A DNA stretch of 64,000 nt from Fen-1254 sp963778945. Its GTDB lineage: Bacteria; Bacteroidota; Ignavibacteria; UBA10030. The notes below the pieces were generated by a model that saw only the letters and a list, made by a program, of their open reading frames with translations, was not told the origin of the DNA and searched no databases. Every line of letters starts with the position of its first letter. Position 1 is the stretch's first letter. Position numbers and translations under genes: made by a program. Of the stretch, positions 1 through 10,832 are shown piece after piece. The stretch spans positions 150,310 through 214,309 of the forward strand of contig CAVZWL010000009.1 in NCBI GenBank assembly GCA_963778945.1, in the 5' to 3' direction.

Positions 1-1
1 G

Positions 2-866
2 CTTTACGGGACGGGAGATGATTTCCGCCGCTTCCGTGCCAATGCATATTTTGACCTGGATCAGCTTGCTATGAATATGCGGGCGATCAATAATGTCATA
101 CGTCCATACAAGACGCTGGAGCTTCATGCCAATGTAACAAAGGTATTGAGTCTCGCCCATACGAAGGAAGGCCTTTGTCTGGTTACGGGAATTACGGGAT
201 CCGGGAAAAGTTCGACTCTGGATTCGATCATCGATGCGAACAATCGACACCGTGGAAGGTCACATCGTCATTATCGCCTCGCCTATTGAATATGTTCACA
301 GATCGGATAAATGCATTTTACGCCATCGGGAAGTCGGGCGCGATGTGTTATCTTTTAAAGACGGAGCTATACAGGCTCTTCGCCAGGATCCCGATATCAT
401 CATGCTCGGTGAATTGCGCGACCCCGAAACGATTATGACGGCGTTGGAAATTACCGACTCAGGGCATAAAGTATTTTCGACGCTTCATACAGGATCTGCA
501 GTGGAAAGCATCGATAGAATTATCGGAGAAACACCTCCCATCGAACAGGAACGGGTTCGATATCGATTGGCAGATACATTGCGATGTGTGATTTCGCAAA
601 AATTAGTACCGAGTTTCGACGGTAAACGTATTCTTGCAAAAGAAATATTGTTGGGTACGCCAAGCGTTCGTGCAGCAATTAAAAATAATAATACAAGCGA
701 AATTTATCAGATGCTGAATGAAGGATTCGAACATGGAATGACAACGCTGGAGCAGGATCTCAAACGGCTGTATATGCAGAAAAAAATTTCACTCGAGAAT
801 GCCATGAATTATTCAAACAACAAACGCCGTCTGCAGCAATTGCTTCAGATTCAGCAGACAGATTAA
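2..866 (+). CDS. pilT: PilT-like type IV pilus ATPase (5' truncated, frameshifted)
   Basis: Hexameric secretion-type ATPase that would drive pilus retraction or assembly at the inner membrane. The reading frame is already open at the window edge, so the N-terminus is missing. Visible motifs are a Walker A (GITGSGKSST, near nt 190-215), an Asp box (IVIIASPIEYVH), a Walker B-like QDPDIIMLGELRDPET, and the His box STLHTGSAVESIDRII. The pattern 'ALRQDPD..GELRD' and the C-terminal region fit PilT better than PilB/GspE. The frame changes near nt 247, where removing one C gives the continuous peptide DANNRTVEGHIVII; this is probably a consensus error. The PilM/N, PilO and secretin genes follow on the same strand. 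Confidence 0.85.
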
Positions 867-893
867 CGGACAGAACGGATTCGATAGAAAAAA

Positions 894-2470
894 ATGCCTA
901 TTCGATCAAGTGACGGAAAAACTGCGGTAGCGGTATTTGTAGACGGATTGGAACTCAAATTCGTCCGCATGTCTATCAAAGGGGGAAGAACAATTCTCCG
1001 CGATTGCAAAACCGTTGCGCTCCAGAAAAAACTTGATGAAAAAAATGCCATGGCCGCTGAAGAGAGGCGCATAAGCGATCTTTCCATCGCCGATGCTTTC
1101 TCGACGCAGAATATAGACATGGCCGGCGATACGGAAGGAACGACCAATTCATCTGTTCTTTTGGGGCTGTTGAGTGAGCTTGGATCTTCCAGGAAGTATA
1201 CTCTTTCCTACGCTATTTCCGAACCGGCTGTAACATATCAGGAAATCGAAAGCAATTTCGGTCTTAAAGGAGAAAAACTCAATAAGCGCATACTCCAGGA
1301 TCTCAAAACGTCTCGGTACTGTCATACCATCAATTGATGCAGTTGGAACCATTCCGACAGCGACCGACGGTTTGCTGACTCTTATCCGCGAAGACGGAGA
1401 TTCATATCTATAGTCTGCTGTCGGAATTGAAACCCTTTATGGGGGGGAGAGTCCCGACCGTCAAATTGGTTGAAAGTTCCGATGTAGCCTTGCTGGAGAT
1501 GGTGCGCTCTCAATATGAACTGCAGGAGGAAGAAGTAAGCGTTATCGTCTACGTCGGATATGATTTCAGCCGTCTTATTTTTATGCAGGGAGAGCACTAT
1601 CTCCATTTTGCGCCGATCATCAGCGAAGGTTTTGGATCTCCCAATATTGAAAATACGCTATACAGCCGTATTCTTCTGGAACAGGATAATATTGCATTAA
1701 CGCGCATCGACCGGATTTTGCTGATCGGAGAAAGCCACAAGGTAAACCTTTTGGATTCTCTTGCACCGCAGTTTTCAAGCGCTCAGGTGGAATATCTCAA
1801 GGCCCCGACGATAGATCTCGATGAATTCGAGGGAGCTTCGGCGGAAATTGTCTCCGAATATGCAATTCCAATTCTTACGGCATGGAAGACGCTTGACCCG
1901 AAGAATCCCAGCTTCTACGATCTCAATCTTCTTCCTCAGAAAATCATAGAAGGGCAGCGAGTCCTTGCCATTGCATGGCATGGAGGCCTTGTCGCGATTC
2001 TTATCATTATTTCCATCGTCTATTACTGGACTGCCATATCCACCCGGCAAACGGATATTCACAGGGCCAATGAAGAACTCAAACGGCTGCAGGGGCGCCT
2101 GGCGGAATTGGATGTCTTCCGTCAAAGGAAAGATGCACTGACTTCCGATATTAACCGGTATAGCGATGCCACCACGGTCTACGATGAATTGGCTCCGGGA
2201 AGCGATCGATGGAGCCGCATACTGCACTATATCGCTAACAGCGTCGAAGATTTGAATTCCATTTGGATCTACAGCATCAGGCCGGATAATTCTACTCCCG
2301 GATCGATTATGATTTCGGGAAGAGCTATTTACAAGACGCGCATTCCACGGCTGGCCGGTGTTTTTGAAAAAGCCACGCTGAGAGAAGTGCGCACAGTGAC
2401 AATTCGCAATAAAGTCCTTTACGAATTCGACATTCTCATCGAGAAGATCGATAAGTACGACCAGCATTAA
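894..2470 (+). CDS. PilM-PilN fusion-like pilus assembly protein (two frameshifts)
   Basis: The first part resembles the actin-like cytoplasmic PilM/GspL domain. After the sequence DLNLLPQKIIEGQR (the 'NLLP' usually found at the start of PilN) comes one transmembrane helix (near nt 1975-2040), a coiled-coil-prone stretch and a periplasmic PilN-type ferredoxin-like domain. PilM and PilN are therefore apparently one polypeptide. Two frame changes, near nt 1309 and nt 1400, interrupt it. The out-of-frame segment between them translates to sensible sequence (LGTVIPSIDAVGTIPTATDG), so I treat this as one gene. It starts 28 nt after the ATPase gene and ends 15 nt before the PilO-like gene. Confidence 0.7.
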
Positions 2471-2485
2471 AAAGAAAGACGACTC

Positions 2486-3376
2486 GTGTCCTTTAAAGTA
2501 AAAAATACGATCTATCTTGCATGCGTGTGGTTCGTTGTCATGGTACTGGGAATCGGCATTAATAAAGTGTGGCAGCCCAGGCAGCTCAAGGTTGTGGATA
2601 AAAAGACCGTCGAAGTCAAACGTCAACTTGAAGATCTTCCGGGATTGACGGAAGAAGTGCAGCAGCTCACTGAAAAATATCAGGATGTCAAGCGCAGGTA
2701 CGATTCCCGCAGCAAAGAAATTCCGCTCACCGATGCGTCGTCGCAAACGTACAGCTATATGAGCAGCGGGGAAGATCAGGCAGGCGCTATTAAGTTCGAC
2801 ATGAGATTTACCGGCGGAGAAAACAAAGACCGCTGGGGATTCAACATTTACAAGCTAACGTCGGGTGAATCGACATTCGAGGATCTTTTTAAGTTTGTCT
2901 ACTTCCTCGAAAATGGACGACGGCTATATAAGATTTCTTCCATGACCATCGATACGCATGAAGCGATCGATGAACTGACAAAAGAAACCGTGCAAAGCGT
3001 GACATTTCAAATGGACCTGCAGGCATACTATGTGAACAATATTCCGGAATTAGGTACCTCGCTTGCAGCAAAGACATTGACGATGATTCCCGGTATATTC
3101 AATCCGTGCAAGCCGATCGTTTCGCAAGTTTTGGCGACAACACCGCCGGTTGGTGAAATTGATGCGGATAATTCCGATGTCAAAGCAGTTCTGCACGGGA
3201 AGGCATTCGTTCTGGTCGAAGGCGAATTGCTTATTCTTCATATCGGCGACAAAGTTTGGCACGGAAGCGTCACCTCGATCGACCCGTCGACAAGCTCCGT
3301 GGAATATACGCTCGATGAAGGCGGTATTGTTCGAAAACTGATCAAGCGGATTAAATTCGATAAGAAATTTAAGTAA
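2486..3376 (+). CDS. PilO-like protein with PilP-like C-terminal domain
   Basis: 296 residues, starting at GTG. There is one N-terminal membrane helix (about residues 7-25, TIYLACVWFVVMVLGIGI), then a coiled coil (about 35-75) and a mixed periplasmic domain, as in PilO/GspM. The last ~70 residues (VLVEGELLILHIGDKVWHG ... KRIKFDK) resemble the beta-sandwich of PilP/GspC, which contacts the secretin. A PilO-PilP fusion is my inference. Position between the PilM/N-like gene and the secretin supports an inner-membrane alignment-complex role. The reading frame is intact. Confidence 0.65.
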   Translation: MSFKVKNTIYLACVWFVVMVLGIGINKVWQPRQLKVVDKKTVEVKRQLEDLPGLTEEVQQLTEKYQDVKRRYDSRSKEIPLTDASSQTYSYMSSGEDQAGAIKFDMRFTGGENKDRWGFNIYKLTSGESTFEDLFKFVYFLENGRRLYKISSMTIDTHEAIDELTKETVQSVTFQMDLQAYYVNNIPELGTSLAAKTLTMIPGIFNPCKPIVSQVLATTPPVGEIDADNSDVKAVLHGKAFVLVEGELLILHIGDKVWHGSVTSIDPSTSSVEYTLDEGGIVRKLIKRIKFDKKFK

Positions 3377-3387
3377 CGAGGTATCAT

Positions 3388-4801
3388 ATGAGCAAACATA
3401 TCCTTCTTCTTTTCGGCTGCATAGTTCTTTCCGTGCAGCTTTTTGCTCAGTCTGCTCAGTCCGTCCTTCGTGCTGCGCAGACCGGCAAGGAAGGGGCATC
3501 TTCGGAAGAAATCGTCTCTTTCAAGTCCGATTTGCCGTATTCGCGTGCAATGCAGGCGCTATCGGAGCTGTCAAAAAAACTGACCAATAAAATTATTATT
3601 GATCACTCTCCCATGCGGGATAAAGAAACGGGAATAGGCATCAATATCGAATCGATGTATTGGAAGGACGCCTTTGAACTTATTTTGCGCACCAACCAGT
3701 TGTGGTATAACGATAATCCCGAATATATGGAAATTATATCGCTTTCCGATCTGAATAAGCCTGCTTCCGGAGATCTTTCGGTCAATACTCAGGATAATAA
3801 AAAGACACAGACCGGCCAGCAGGAAGCCCCGCCGCTCGCGATTCAGCGTCTGCCTCTCCCAACGGCTCTTCCTGCTCCACTCGATTCCGGACAAATCATC
3901 GGACAATTGCGCGAGGTCACAATCTCGTCGATCTTCTTTGAGATCGATAGATCAAAAGCCGATCAAATTGGAATCAGCTGGAGTATTTTCCGCGGAAGTA
4001 ACTCGAATCTCGGCGTTGCATTCACCGGAGCCAACCTTGTAACAAATGCAGGTACTTCGACGATCAATGCTAGTGCATCGAGCACAGCAAGTGCGATCAA
4101 TACGAACAGTGCGGGAGGTTCATCGAGCGGCACGCCTCTCTTTGGTGCAACCGCTTCGCCGAGCGGATTGAGCGTCGATATAAATACGGCGCTGTCAGTT
4201 TTTCAAAACGAGCAGATCGGCGAAATTATTGCGCGACCGGAAGTTACAGTTCGGTCGGGAAGCACGGCGCATATTCAAATCGGGCAGGACTTTTCCGTCC
4301 AGGGAAAAAGATTTTTCCGGAAATACTGTGGAAAAATTCTATCCGAGCGGCACGATTCTTTCAGTAACGCCAAAAGTTATGAAAGTGGGAGATACCGAAT
4401 TCATCGATCTCGATTATCACGTGGAACGAAGCGCGGTAACCGTAGGAGATGTCAGCACCATTGTTAATAAAACATTGACATCGGGACGCTTGTCTCTTCT
4501 CAATCATGAAGAAAGCTATATCGGCGGATTATACGAAAACACTGTCACGGTCGTACGTGAAGGCATACCGGTTCTCAAAGATTTGCCATGGTGGGTATTC
4601 GGCCTGCGGTATCTCTTCGGCTATAATTCCAACAGTACCACGCGTAAGGAATTGATCGTCCTTTTGAAAGCTGAATTTGTCCCGACTATCGAAGAAAGGG
4701 CGGCAGCGATAACGAAAGAACAAGATGTAATCAAAGACAAACTTGGAGAAATCAGAAAAGATATTAATGACAAGAAATACGGTAAAATAGCGATACGTTA
4801 A
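3388..4801 (+). CDS. pilQ: PilQ/GspD-type secretin (frameshifted)
   Basis: Outer-membrane secretin through which the pilus or pseudopilus passes. It has a signal peptide (MSKHILLLFGCIVLSVQLFA), an N-domain with a short STN-like segment, a Ser/Thr/Asn/Gly-rich insert around nt 4000-4190, and then the conserved secretin beta-domain (IGEIIARPEVTVRSGSTAHI, later GTILSVTPKV and NTVTVVREGIPVLKDLPWW). The frame changes near nt 4304; deleting one G joins the halves as QDFSVQEKDFSGNTVEKF. At about 470 residues it is shorter than many PilQ proteins. It starts 11 nt after the PilO-like gene and is probably in one operon with it. Confidence 0.8.
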
Positions 4802-4834
4802 TTTTAGCCGGTCATCTGCACCGGGGAGTTTATT

Positions 4835-7800
4835 ATGAAAAAGCATATCATCAAGAGCGGTATATTTTTTAATCGCGCATTTTGGACCCTGCAGCACAGC
4901 ACAAAAATACAGATAGTCGTTTTTCTGACCATCATAACCGGAATCATAATTCTTTATTCCTGCCAGGAAGCGCCGACACAAGTCGTCACAGGATCGACGA
5001 CATCGACCATTGTCGGAACGGTTACTTATAATAATCAGGCACTTCCCGGTATTAAAATCGTTGATGTCAATTCGGCAACTCAAACGACGTATACGACGGA
5101 TTCAACCGGAACTTTTACTATAACGCTTAAGCTGACGGCTCAGTATACGGCATCTTTGGTTCTATCGGATCCATCTTTGGTGTATAATAACGATACCGTT
5201 TCGGTTACTCTCAACCCGGGCGATACAAAAACACTCCCAACCATAGCGTTAACGCAAAAACCTAAAACTACCACGTCTATAACAGGCCGTCATAAGTGAC
5301 GGCACTCAATTGCTCCCCGGCATGAAAGTGATTGATATCAATTCGATAACTCAAAATGTCTATACCACGGATTCAACCGGAAGTTTTACTCTGACGTTTA
5401 AACTAACGGCTAAATATACTGCGTTGCTCATGATAACGGATCCGACGGGCGCTTATAATAGCGATACCGTTGCAGTTGCGGTAAATCCGGGGAAAGACAC
5501 AACATTGTCACAAATATATCTAACGAAGAAGCCTAAAATTACAACTACTATTTCCGGATCCGTAAGCTACAGCGGTCAATTGCTCTCCGGCATAAATATC
5601 GTTGATATAAATTCGGCAAATGGCGGCACTGCAGGTCCTACGGATGCGTACGGGAGTTTCACCTATACAATTCAATTATCATCTCAAGATACTGCACGTC
5701 TGGTATTATCAGACCCGTTGTCGGTATATAATCCTGATACAATATCGGTTCCGCTCATTCCAGGAGACAAAAAAAATCTTGGATTAATCATCTTAACAAA
5801 GAATGCGAATCCGAAACTGACGGCTACGATCACAGGAACGGTCAGCGACAGCAGTCAACTGCTGGCAGGCATGAATGTTGTCGATATAAGCTCGGCAAAC
5901 CAAACAGTCTATACGACAAATGCATACGGGAGTTTTACTGTAACACTGCAGCTCACATCTACGTATGTAGCACATTTGGTTATATCGGATCCCAATTCCA
6001 TATATACTAATTATATGGATACGGTCACTATCAACCCCGGCGTCGCAATGACGCTTCCGTTGATTGTATTAAAGAAATCTAAAACTGCAACGACAATAAC
6101 GACAATAACCGGAACTGTTAGCGATAGCACCCACCAGCTCCTCTCCGGCATGAAAGTCGTCGATATTAATTCAGTAAATCAAACGACTAAAATAACGGAT
6201 GCATTCGGCAGTTTTACCGATACACTTAAATTGACGGCTCCCTATACGGCGAAATTTGTCATCTCGGATCCCAATTTATTGTATAATAATGACACAGTCT
6301 TGGTCACCGTTAATCCCGGTGAGGCGAAAACAATTGCGACCCAGATTTTGTCATTATCGAAAAATTTTAGCAACACGACCACTATCATAGGAAGCGTAAG
6401 CGATAGCAGCCAATATCTCTCTGGAATGAAGGTCGTCGACATTACTTCTGCTAATCAAGCGATATATACGACGGATGTGAATGGGATTTTTACCGTTACA
6501 CTTAAACTGGCTTCTGCATATACTGCACATCTGGTCATTTCGGATCCTTCATCGGTCTATAATAGCGCTGCCGTTGCGGTTCCTGTTAATCCGGGCGATA
6601 CAAAAACACTTCCAATGATAATATTGACGAAGAATACAAATCCTAAGGTCACAACGACCATCAGCGGAACCGTAAGTTATAACGGTCAATTGCTCTCCGG
6701 TATGAAGGTCGTCGATATAAATTCGGCAAATCCGACAGCATATTATACAAGTACATCCGGGTATTTTACAATTTCGCTTCAATTGTCGCGCTCAATATAC
6801 TGCGCGTTTGGTCATAACAGATCCCACAGCAACATATAATCCCGATACGACGGCTCTGATTCTACTCAATCCGGGTGACGCAAAAGCAGTTCCGGTCACA
6901 TTGACAAAGAATGCAAGCGCTGTTCGCACTGCGAATCAGGTTTCAGTTATAAGCATGTCAACGAACCATATTTATTCAAAAGGCGTAGGATTGCTTGAAG
7001 GCAACAGTCAATTGGAAAATTGCCAGTATGTTTTGCAGGTAAAAGATTCTGCAGGTAATGCGATTGCAGGTTCACCGAGTTACAAGGCAAAATTCTCATT
7101 GATCTTTTATCCGGCAGACGGCGCTTATGGAACATTGCCAAGCTGCAATCCGGATTCTTCAACAACGGATGAGAATGGACAATTGACAGTAAGCGTAGCC
7201 AGCGGCACATGCCCCGGAGCTGTGCAATTAGTTGTTCAAGTCCTTTTGAATAACGGCAATACTGTTAATTTTACACAAACTTACATAACAAGACTTGATC
7301 ATCTTACAGCGGATTTGCGGATCAATCTCATTTTTCCATAGCGCCAACAGAGACTTATCCAAATGGATGGGTTATTCCATATTGGGGTGTATACCAGACG
7401 CATAATTACAGCGCTTCTGTAGCGGATACTTTTGGCTATGCTGTTCCGTCCGGGACATGCTGTAGATTTTATTTCAACACCGGGAGGAGCCGGTAAAATC
7501 GGTAATAACGGCATATCGGTTACCGATGTAAATGGAGAAGCGTCGGAGTTGCTTGGATCGCAAGTTCATCCAACACCTTCAGAGACTGGATATTATACAA
7601 CTTCAGATCCTCTCACGAGCGGAAGAAGAGGCTATACCTGGCTGCAAGCGCAGACAATGGGTAAAAACGGGACATCCCATCAGGGATAGTATTTTAATTC
7701 TCTGGAACGAAGGTGCTATGATTCCCAATCAACCGGCCGCCATTTCAATGGCAAATCATTCACATTCAGGAATTGTAGACACATTGACTCTATGGGATTC

Positions 7801-8094
7801 TAACGGAAATCCAATCAATGGAACTATTACTGCCACCGTTGATCTTGGTTCTAACCCGGTGCAGGGTGAAGGCTTTGAGGTAGAAGGTGATATAGGCGGC
7901 ACTGCAATTACTATCCCACAAGGGGATTACAGATTGCTGGGACGAGGGAAATACTAAATTTGCATTCGGTGTTTATGATAATTCGAGCGCCGCTATCATT
8001 ACTGGCCGGATCAGCAGTAACGATAGACATAACTATCACGAGTCCAAATTATGCATCAGCTATCGTTGTCTATGTTCCTGTTACGGTGAATTAA
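4835..8094 (+). CDS. Repeat-rich surface lipoprotein (several frameshifts)
   Basis: The N-terminus has a long hydrophobic signal ending in a lipobox (LYSC at about residue 44), so it is a predicted lipoprotein. Seven consecutive repeats of about 88-94 residues follow (nt 5000-6910). Each has the pattern 'I.GTVS....LLSGMKVVDINSAN..TYTTD..G.FT.TL.L...YTA.LVISDP...YN.DTV.V.VNPGD.KTLP.I.LTK', similar in plan to carboxypeptidase-regulatory/SpaA-like beta-sandwich repeats. The C-terminal part holds Ig-like segments. Frame changes lie near nt 5300, 6800, 7320, 7600 and 7935; the final in-frame stop is TAA at 8092-8094. It starts 33 nt after the secretin, so it could be a pilus- or secretin-associated adhesin, but I do not recognise a named family. 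Confidence 0.6.
5000..6910 (+). repeat. Seven tandem ~276-bp coding repeats
   Basis: The 'SDP' codons of successive units fall near nt 5164, 5426, 5709, 5985, 6266, 6540 and 6818, a period of 262-283 nt. The repeats are diverged in sequence but aligned in protein pattern, so this is an old array and not a recent duplication. Confidence 0.85.
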
Positions 8095-8120
8095 AGTTTT
8101 GAAAGATATGATACGTAAAA

Positions 8121-8156
8121 CCTTGTCAAGGTTCTGAACCTTGACAAGGCTTTTTT
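8121..8156 (+). terminator. Rho-independent terminator after the lipoprotein gene
   Basis: A perfect 13-bp stem (CCTTGTCAAGGTT / AACCTTGACAAGG, 8121-8133 and 8137-8149) with a 3-nt loop is followed by CTTTTTTATT. It lies between the convergent lipoprotein gene and hemL. The minus-strand side has only a short T run (TTTTAC), so bidirectional action is possible but weaker. Confidence 0.85.
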
Positions 8157-8169
8157 ATTGTAAAAGTAA

Positions 8170-9482
8170 TTATGATTTCTGCAGCGCTTTATAGTTTGCT
8201 GTAATTGTTTTTTGTATAATCTGTTCCGTATGAGCGGTTGAAATAAATGCCGCTTCGAACTGCGATGGGGGCAGGTAAACTCCTTGTTCCAGCATGGCGT
8301 TAAAATATTTTCCAAATTTATCAGTATCGGCTTTTTTTGCGGTGTTGTAATCGATAACCTGTTTTCGGCAAAGAAAAGCGTAAACATCGATCCGACGCGG
8401 TTGACGGTGTGTGCTAAACCGAGCCGGTGAAGATTTTCCCGAATTCCTTCTTCCAGTTGTAATGAACGCTGCTCCAGCTTTTTGTAAATCATCGTATTGG
8501 AATACAAAATCTTCAGCATCTGAAATCCGGCCGCCATTGCGAGCGGATTTCCGGAAAGCGTGCCGGCCTGATAAACCGGACCGGCTGGAGAGATGAGTCC
8601 CATGAGTTCCCTTTTTCCGCCGTAAGCGCCTACCGGCAAACCGCCGCCGATAATTTTTCCAAGCGTCGTCAGGTCGGGGGTTACATTGTACAATTCCTGC
8701 GCGCCGCCGAGCGATACGCGAAAACCGGTCATCACTTCATCGAATATCAAAAGGGCATTTTGCTCCGTGCACAGCGAACGTAATCCCTCCAGAAAACCGG
8801 GCTGAGGCGGAACACATCCCATATTGCCGGCTATCGGCTCCACAATGACTGCAGCGATCTGATTCGCATTTTTCTCGAAGAGCGTCTTAACCGATTGCAG
8901 GTCGTTATATGCTGCGGTCAATGTATCGGCTGCCACCGATGCAGGTACGCCGGGACTATCCGGTACGCCGAATGTCATTGCACCGGATCCGGCTTTGATA
9001 AGAAATGAATCGGCATGGCCGTGATAGCATCCTTCGAATTTGATAATTTTATCTTTCCCTGTAAAGGCGCGGGCAAGCCGGAGTGCGCTCATGGTTGCTT
9101 CCGTTCCGGAGTTCACCATCCGCACCATTTCGATCGAGGGGACTGCCTTGACGATCAATTCACCCAGTTTTACTTCCATGCGTGTCGGCGCCCCGAAACT
9201 TGTTCCGGATCGGACGGCAGTGCGGACGGCTTTAACGATGGAAGGATTTGCATGTCCCAGAATCATCGGTCCCCACGAACCGACATAATCGATGTATTTG
9301 TTATGGTCTTCGTCCCAGACGTATGCGGCGCTCGCTTTTCTTATAAAGAGCGGTGCGCGTCCGACCGCCTTAAAAGCGCGAACCGGGGAATTGACTCCTC
9401 CCGGAAGAATGCTCTGTGCTTTGGTAAAAAGTTTATTCGATTTGACAGTTCGAAGTGTTTTTCTCAATAATCGTGGCCTCAT
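8170..9482 (-). CDS. hemL: Glutamate-1-semialdehyde 2,1-aminomutase (C-terminal frameshift)
   Basis: PLP enzyme that converts glutamate-1-semialdehyde to 5-aminolevulinate in the C5 route of tetrapyrrole synthesis. Visible features are the N-terminal LPGGVNSPVRAF, EGCYHGHADSFL, IFDEVMTGFR, and the PLP lysine in TTLGKIIGGGLPVG. The frame shifts near nt 8358. In the correct frame the tail reads VIDYNTAKKADTDKFGKYF... and ALQKS, ending at the stop at 8170-8172; an apparent extension to 8091 in the shifted frame is an artefact. A GAGGAAT ribosome site precedes the ATG at 9482. hemB lies upstream on the same strand, 180 bp away. Confidence 0.92.
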
Positions 9483-9519
9483 CCTTTATTCCTCAACATA
9501 GTTGTCAGCTTAAAAAAGA

Positions 9520-9662
9520 TGTTTTCGTTCTTAAGTTCGTGGTTAGGTCGTAGTTCTTGGTTCTTAGTTCTTAGTTCGCTACGTTCTTTTTAAATTCATA
9601 GTCCAATCATTAGGGCTGTCATATTTCATACTTCAGCTACTCACCAGCACTACGAACTTTTA
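9520..9662. repeat. Low-complexity word repeat (TAGTTC-type)
   Basis: The hemB-hemL spacer is mostly short, imperfectly repeated words such as GTTCTTAG, GTTCGTAG and GTTCTTGG. It contains no ORF. Similar tracts recur at 10.7, 15.0, 28.9 and 63.4 kb. Confidence 0.75.
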
Positions 9663-10657
9663 CTATTTACCATTCACTATTTTCGCCGCCTCTTTCGCAA
9701 AATAGGTTAATATCAAATCGGCGCCTGCACGTTTAATACTGGTAAGAACTTCCATCATTACACGCTGTTCATCGATCCAGCCGTTTTTTCCCGCCGCTTT
9801 GATCATAGCATATTCGCCGCTTACATTATATGCTGCTGTCGGCATACCGAAACGGTCTTTGACACGGCGGATAACGTCCAAATATGAAAGCGCCGGTTTG
9901 ACCATGACAATATCGGCTCCTTCCAGAATATCCTGCTCGACTTCACGCAGAGCTTCATTGCTGTTGGCAGGATCCATCTGATGCGAGCGCCTGTCTCCGA
10001 ATTTCGGCGTACTTTCTGCCGCTTCACGGAATGGTCCGTAAAATCCGGAGGCGTATTTGGCAGCATACGACATAATGGGAATGTTCTGAAAATTATTCGC
10101 ATCTAATATTGTGCGGATAGCCTGGACACGTCCGTCGAACATATCCGATGGCGCTACCATGTCGGCCCCGGCCTGCACATGGGTCAGCGCTTCTTTTGCA
10201 AGCAGTTTTATCGATTCATCGTTTAAAATGTCGTTTCCCCGTACAATGCCGCAATGTCCGTGCGATGTATATTCGCAAAGACAGACATCGGTAATAACAA
10301 GAAGTCCCGGAACGCTCTTTTTGATTGCACGAATCGCCTCTTGAACAATTCCATGTTCATCGTACGCGCTGCTGCCGACTTCATCCTTTGTTTCAGGAAT
10401 ACCGAAGAGGATCACGGCCGGAATACCGAGCAATTGCACTTCTCACATTCGCGGATAAGCTGGTCGATGGAGAGTTGAAACACTCCAGGCATGGAACCGA
10501 TTTCTTTTCGGAAGTTCTTTCCGGGAACGACGAACTGAGGGTAAATAAAATCGTTCACGGAAAGTTCGGTTTCCCTCACCAAAGAACGCAGCGCCTCCGT
10601 CATGCGGGTCCGGCGCAGGCGCCGAATCGGATCTGGGGAAATATTTTCTTCACTCAT
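9663..10657 (-). CDS. hemB: Porphobilinogen synthase (delta-aminolevulinate dehydratase), frameshifted
   Basis: Condenses two 5-aminolevulinate molecules to porphobilinogen, following HemL. The Schiff-base lysines are visible in MSYAAKYASGFYG and in DIVMVKPALSYLD. The metal site DVCLCEYTSHGHCG has the three cysteines typical of zinc-dependent family members. The N-terminal 75 residues are in another frame (RRLRRTRMTEALRSLVRET); the break is near nt 10438, just before QLLGIPAVILFG, and looks like a one-base loss. Length is about 330 residues, normal for the family. Confidence 0.92.
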
Positions 10658-10699
10658 AACAACTCCTTTAGAGCGGTGAACTGTAAACTGTAAATGTAA

Positions 10700-10822
10700 A
10701 TGGATAAAAGTTCGTAGTTCTTAGTTCGTCGTTCGTAGTTAAGAACCAAGAACTAAGAACCAAGTAACTAAGAACCAAGAACCAAGAACCAAGAACTACG
10801 AACCAAGAACTACGAACTAATT
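10700..10822. repeat. Low-complexity word repeat forming an inverted tract
   Basis: GTTCGTAGTTCTTAGTTCG words (10711-10740) are followed at once by their reverse-complement type (AAGAACCAAGAACTAAG, 10741-10820). The single strand could therefore fold into a long imperfect hairpin between hemB and the gene at 10833. No ORF. Confidence 0.7.
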
Positions 10823-10832
10823 AAAATGTTAA

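Noticed and set aside
1775..2746. Long minus-strand frame (323 codons) opposite the PilM/N-like gene
   Set aside because: Shadow of the plus-strand coding sequence; no recognisable domain and composition unlike a real protein.
8091..8169. HemL extension beyond the stop at 8170
   Set aside because: It is in the shifted frame and reads through the terminator; the correct frame ends ALQKS at 8170.
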